Positions 6,974 through 10,040 of a stretch of DNA of 10,040 nt are shown here, piece after piece. The notes under the pieces were generated by a model. That model did no database searches. It had not been told where the DNA came from and saw only the letters and a list, made by a program, of their open reading frames with translations. This DNA comes from CAZWHE01 sp964633825 (GTDB lineage Bacteria; Planctomycetota; B15-G4; CAYZWU01). Location: assembly GCA_964633825.1 (NCBI GenBank), contig CAZWHE010000146.1:1-10040 (forward strand), written 5' to 3'. Positions within the stretch are counted from its first letter, which is position 1, and each line of letters starts with the position of its first letter. The position numbers and the translations under genes were made by a program.

Positions 6974-8719
6974 TTATGTGCGCCTCAGCCTCAAACAGAG
7001 AAGACCGAATGCCGCGATACCGAGCGTCAGAAGCCCCATACCGAGCCCGGAGCTGCCGATTAGAAGGTGTCCGATCCCGATGAGGAATGAGTAAAGGGCC
7101 GTTATCCCGATGGCGATGTTCACGAATGTCGCCAGGTGCGGGCCGTCCCGTTCGAAACCGGGAACGTGGGCCGCCACCTTTTTCCAGCCCGGACCGCCGG
7201 GCCGGACTTTTTCGTAGAACCGGAGCAGGTGGGGCTCCGACACGGGGCGCGTGAGGAGGGTGACGGAGACCCAGACCGGGATCGAGATAAAGACCGTGAT
7301 CGCGGCTGAGTAGAGGTACTGGTAGAGCGGTTCTTCCCGATCTCCGAGAATCAGCCAGTACTTGAAAACGAGGGTGCAGGAGAGGGCCGTGACGAATGCC
7401 GCGATCTCGGACCAGGCATTGACGCGCCACCAGTACCATCGGGCGATGTAGACCGAACCGACTCCGGCCGTGACGGCGATGATAATCATCCAAGCGAGCG
7501 AGATGTCTTTCACGAGAAAAGAAGCCGCCGCGCCGGCCAGCGCGAGGCCGGCGATGGCGATGCGCGATGCGAGGATGTACTCCTTTTCCGATCCGGATCG
7601 CCGAAAGAACCTCTTGTAGATATCGGTGACCAGGATGGAAGCGCCCCAGTTCAGCTGGGTGTCCACCGTGGACATGAAGGCCGCCAGGAAGGAAGCGACC
7701 ATGACGCCGAAGAATCCGGGTGGAAGGACGTCGTTCATCACCATGGGGTAATAACGTTCCGGGTCGTCGATCCGCCCGAAAAAGGCCATGCCGCAGAGGC
7801 CGGCCACGATCCAGGGCCAGGGCCTGAGGCAGATGTGGGCGATGCCGTACCAGAGGTAGGCCAGCATGGCGTGCCGTTCGTTCTTGGCGGCGAGGAGCCT
7901 CTGGGCGATATAGCCCTTGCCGTCGATGTTGGCGTCTGCCCACCAGACGATGAAGATGAGGATCAGAAATCCGGTGAACGGCGTGGACTCTCCCGGTGGC
8001 GCGGTCTCGGGAATGATGCGCAGGATCCGGTCCGTGTCGAAGCCGTTGGCCGTGATCTTCTCCTTCAGGCCGTCGAAGCCGCCCACCTTTTTCCATGCGG
8101 CCGCAGCGAGGTAGATCGAACCGACCATGGCGATGCAGAACTGGACCACGTCCGTTGCCACGACCCCCCAGAGGCCGGAGAGGATCGTATAGAGTACGGT
8201 GAGGAGGAACAGGAAGAGGACAACGGCGACTTCGGCGTCGATTCCCAGGATCGTTTCATCCTCCTCCCATCCCGCAATGGTCCCGATGATCTTGGCCATG
8301 GCGCGCATGACCCAGGCGATGACGAGCACGTTCTGGAAGAGACCGAACCAGACCGCTTTGTAGCAGCGCAGAACCGTTGCCGGCTTTCCGTCGTAGCGGA
8401 GCTCGATCAGCTCGGCGTCGGTGGTGACGCCCGTGCGGTTCCAGAGCCTGGCGAAGAGAAAAGCGGCGCAGATCCCGCCGATCCCCCAGTACCACCAGAG
8501 CCAGTTGTTGAAGATGCCGCCCTTGGCCACGAGCCCGGACACGGCGAGGGGCGTGTCCGCCGCAAAGGTCGTGGCCACCATCGACGTGCCCACGATCCAC
8601 CAGGGGAGCGATCGTCCCGAAACAAAGAACTCCTCCGTGTTTCTCGAAGCCCGCCGTGAGAAGTAGAACCCGATGCCGAAGGTCAGGGCGATGTAAGCGA
8701 TGATAATGACAGTGTCCAT
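6974..8719 (-). CDS. Sodium:solute symporter family transporter
   Basis: A 581-residue inner-membrane transporter of the SSS family (LeuT fold), which couples inward sodium movement to uptake of a solute; the solute cannot be read from the sequence. The start at 8719 places MDTVIIIAYIALTFGIGFYF directly as the first membrane helix. An upstream in-frame ATG at 8824 would add 35 polar, basic residues and is less likely. Neither start has a good ribosome site. About 14 hydrophobic segments are visible. Family marks: FFVSGRSLPWW at 31-41 after helix 1; TTFAADTP with D55 in helix 2, the region of the essential Asp of PutP; TDVVQF at 189-194; QRLLAAKNERHA at 273-284; and MSTVDTQLN at 349-357, where S350 and T351 match the sodium-site Ser/Thr of this family. 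It is somewhat longer than PutP because of two extra C-terminal helices (about 529-577). It lies 153 bases after the rhomboid gene on the same strand. No broken motif seen. Confidence 0.93.
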   Translation of the reverse strand: MDTVIIIAYIALTFGIGFYFSRRASRNTEEFFVSGRSLPWWIVGTSMVATTFAADTPLAVSGLVAKGGIFNNWLWWYWGIGGICAAFLFARLWNRTGVTTDAELIELRYDGKPATVLRCYKAVWFGLFQNVLVIAWVMRAMAKIIGTIAGWEEDETILGIDAEVAVVLFLFLLTVLYTILSGLWGVVATDVVQFCIAMVGSIYLAAAAWKKVGGFDGLKEKITANGFDTDRILRIIPETAPPGESTPFTGFLILIFIVWWADANIDGKGYIAQRLLAAKNERHAMLAYLWYGIAHICLRPWPWIVAGLCGMAFFGRIDDPERYYPMVMNDVLPPGFFGVMVASFLAAFMSTVDTQLNWGASILVTDIYKRFFRRSGSEKEYILASRIAIAGLALAGAAASFLVKDISLAWMIIIAVTAGVGSVYIARWYWWRVNAWSEIAAFVTALSCTLVFKYWLILGDREEPLYQYLYSAAITVFISIPVWVSVTLLTRPVSEPHLLRFYEKVRPGGPGWKKVAAHVPGFERDGPHLATFVNIAIGITALYSFLIGIGHLLIGSSGLGMGLLTLGIAAFGLLCLRLRRT

Positions 8720-8763
8720 GCCGCCGCCGGATCTGGAAGATGGAATGATCGTGGCCGTCCTTG

Positions 8764-8773
8764 CTTTCGAAAG
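8764..8773. repeat. Ten-base perfect palindrome upstream of the symporter gene
   Basis: CTTTCGAAAG reads the same on both strands and lies 44 bases before the symporter start codon in the 153-base spacer. It is a possible regulator site, but no clear -10/-35 pair is seen beside it and the match is short. Confidence 0.25.
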
Positions 8774-8824
8774 TTCTGCGCTCTTTCTACCACAGCGGCC
8801 TGCAGCGTCTCCAGCCTTTTGCAT

Positions 8825-8840
8825 GCCGCCCGACGGCGGC
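8825..8840. other. GC hairpin between the rhomboid and symporter genes
   Basis: GCCGCC (8825-8830) and GGCGGC (8835-8840) can pair across a four-base loop, 33 bases downstream of the rhomboid stop. No T-run follows on the minus strand, so it is not a standard intrinsic terminator. It could stabilise or attenuate a shared transcript. The rest of the spacer (8720-8872) shows no gene. Confidence 0.35.
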
Positions 8841-8872
8841 GGGGAAAGCGGTGGGGAAACGGCCCGGCGGGG

Positions 8873-10040
8873 TTATGAAGAGACGGCGCGCACCAGTTCG
8901 ACGAGTCCGGCGATCATGGCGATGCCGGCCGCGGAGAAGGGGAGGCCCAGCCCCCGTGTGTTGCGGTCGTCGGGCTCGAGGCGGGGGCCGATTCTGTTCA
9001 GAACGAGGAGCGCGGCCGCCATGCCGTAAAGCATTCCACCCAGGTGGTTCCAGTGGCCGATGCAGCTTCCGCTCCCCCCGGATTGGAGCAGGGCGAGCAC
9101 GGTCTGGATGACGAGGTAGACCGAAAGAACCCCGCCTGCACGGAAAAGCACCGTGTTGTGGGTGACGATCTGGAAAAACCAAAGCCTGATCCGTCTTCCC
9201 GGCATGGCGACGAGCATGACTCCCATCAGCGTGGCGATCGAACCCGATGCTCCCGCCGCGCTGAACGTCATTCCCCTAAAGGCCATTCCGAGAACCACAT
9301 TGGCGAGAGCGCCTCCGACGAGGTAGAAACCGATGAAGTAAAGCCGGCCAAGAGCTCTCTCGAGCTCGAGACCGATGGTGAAGAGAACAAGCATGTTAAA
9401 GATGAGGTGAAGCAGTCCGAAGTGGAGAAACTGCGAAGTGAGCAGGCTGTACCAACTGAAATCGGCTGCATTGAAAGAGAGAGCCGTGATCACTGCGTCG
9501 ATAAAATCTTCTCTGAAATTGAAGAGGGCGAAGCTCAATAAATTCAAAGCGACAAGGAGAAGCGTCACGGGGGGAACGCATTCCACACGAAAATTCCGGG
9601 GAAGGGGAAAACAGAGGATCGGCGGAGGCAGAGCGAGGAGACGAATTGTTTCCCCGGGTGCCAGGCGGGGTATTTCTTTATCGCGTTTTTGCGCGGTCCG
9701 CGCCTCCTCGGCTATGGCAAAATCTTTGTCTTTGCCGGAATCGGGCCACCTCAGGAAGCCGCCGATCCAGATCAGCGTGAATCCCAGGAGAGAAACGCCG
9801 AAACCGAAGCCGTGATATCCGGCCAAGGCTTTTGATATGAGAGCCGAGTAGAGAAGGTAGCCCGATTCCCAAACGCCGCACAGGATATAGGCCGCCGGTG
9901 TGAGATGTCCCGTGGACCACATTCTGCCGGCAATGAAAGCCGCCGCGGGTAAGATGATAGCAAAGGGGAGGATGATAAAGAAGAGTCCGCCGGCGTATTC
10001 GCGGGCGCCAAAGAAAATCGCTTCGGGCCCATCCGACAGG
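8873..10040 (-). CDS. Rhomboid family intramembrane serine protease, 5' end beyond the window
   Basis: The frame is open to the window edge: 39 codons before the first visible ATG (9922) encode a further hydrophobic stretch (GLFFIILPFAIILPAAAAF), so that ATG is internal and 388 residues are visible. Numbering from it, residues 1-58 add about two more membrane segments, 60-115 are a polar linker, and the rhomboid core runs from about 117 to 312. Active-site marks: the serine motif GASG at 224-227 with S226, and H293 in HLGG...G (293-300), which correspond to S201 and H254 of E. coli GlpG. H172 and N176 in HFGLLHLIFN match GlpG H150 and N154. The WR motif of the first loop reads W157-Y158. A last hydrophobic segment at 328-346 follows. 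Rhomboids cut membrane helices of other proteins inside the bilayer; this one should be active, substrate unknown. The N-terminal multi-helix part is additional to the six-helix core. It is upstream of, and may be co-transcribed with, the symporter gene. Confidence 0.92.
   Translation of the reverse strand, partial: LSDGPEAIFFGAREYAGGLFFIILPFAIILPAAAFIAGRMWSTGHLTPAAYILCGVWESGYLLYSALISKALAGYHGFGFGVSLLGFTLIWIGGFLRWPDSGKDKDFAIAEEARTAQKRDKEIPRLAPGETIRLLALPPPILCFPLPRNFRVECVPPVTLLLVALNLLSFALFNFREDFIDAVITALSFNAADFSWYSLLTSQFLHFGLLHLIFNMLVLFTIGLELERALGRLYFIGFYLVGGALANVVLGMAFRGMTFSAAGASGSIATLMGVMLVAMPGRRIRLWFFQIVTHNTVLFRAGGVLSVYLVIQTVLALLQSGGSGSCIGHWNHLGGMLYGMAAALLVLNRIGPRLEPDDRNTRGLGLPFSAAGIAMIAGLVELVRAVSS

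Noticed and set aside
6936..8096. Minus-strand open frame (386 codons) in another frame of the symporter gene
   Set aside because: It overlaps the symporter on the same strand and encodes an Arg/His/Pro-rich sequence with no family signal, while the symporter frame has all family motifs.
7835..8659. Plus-strand open frame (274 codons) antisense to the symporter
   Set aside because: The translation is an acidic, low-complexity string rich in Glu, Asp, Gly and Pro, the usual mirror of a GC-rich membrane protein gene.
8720..8824. Upstream ATG at 8824 as start of the symporter
   Set aside because: It would add 35 polar basic residues before the first membrane helix, has no ribosome site, and begins inside the spacer next to a GC hairpin. 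The ATG at 8719 fits the family's usual N-terminus.
8825..8840. Intrinsic terminator after the rhomboid gene
   Set aside because: The GC stem is present but no run of T follows in the direction of transcription.
9922..10040. ATG at 9922-9920 as the true start of the rhomboid gene
   Set aside because: The frame is open through to the window edge and encodes a convincing membrane segment just upstream, so the gene starts outside the window.
1..10040. Defence system, CRISPR array, mobile element, tRNA or rRNA
   Set aside because: No spaced direct repeats, transposase or integrase motifs, nuclease or toxin-antitoxin genes, or tRNA-like cloverleaf were seen on either strand.

Overview
The window holds five protein-coding genes and no RNA gene, insertion sequence, CRISPR array or prophage that I can see. 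The gene mix is two secreted Lys/Glu-rich proteins around a gluzincin metallopeptidase fold, a very large membrane-anchored protein of tandem carboxypeptidase-regulatory-like modules, a sodium:solute symporter and a rhomboid protease. This looks like a Gram-negative-type bacterium with a large secretome. Planctomycetota, or a related lineage known from metagenomes, is my best guess, but it rests on gene style only and not on a marker gene.

Left arm, plus strand (7-3123): two genes 30 bases apart, the second with a strong Shine-Dalgarno sequence, very probably one transcription unit. Both encode exported proteins whose core appears to be the same peptidase fold. The second has an intact HEFTH...E zinc site followed by a TPR-like tail. 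The first can be lined up with it but has lost every zinc-binding and catalytic residue, so it looks like a pseudo-protease paralogue, with an extra N-terminal PsbP/DUF1795-like domain. This dead/live pair is the most interesting thing in the window.

Right arm, minus strand (3157-10040), converging on the left arm at a 33-base junction that carries a short G-rich tandem repeat. In order of transcription: a multi-pass rhomboid intramembrane serine protease (5' end beyond the window, all active-site residues present); a 581-residue sodium:solute symporter with intact sodium-site residues; then, after a 118-base spacer containing a TATAAT box, a 1232-residue protein with one N-terminal membrane anchor and about eleven beta-sandwich modules facing the periplasm or cell exterior. 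The modules carry inserts of very different length, often rich in Arg, Gly or Ser, at the same place in the module.

The products are all predicted to be exported or membrane-bound, but I see no clear pathway linking the two arms. A link between rhomboid cleavage and the anchored modular protein is only speculation. The left-arm genes are visibly more A/T- and Lys-rich than the right-arm genes, which fits two independent gene groups meeting at about 3140. Several long open frames antisense to the real genes are by-products of high GC codon use and are not annotated.
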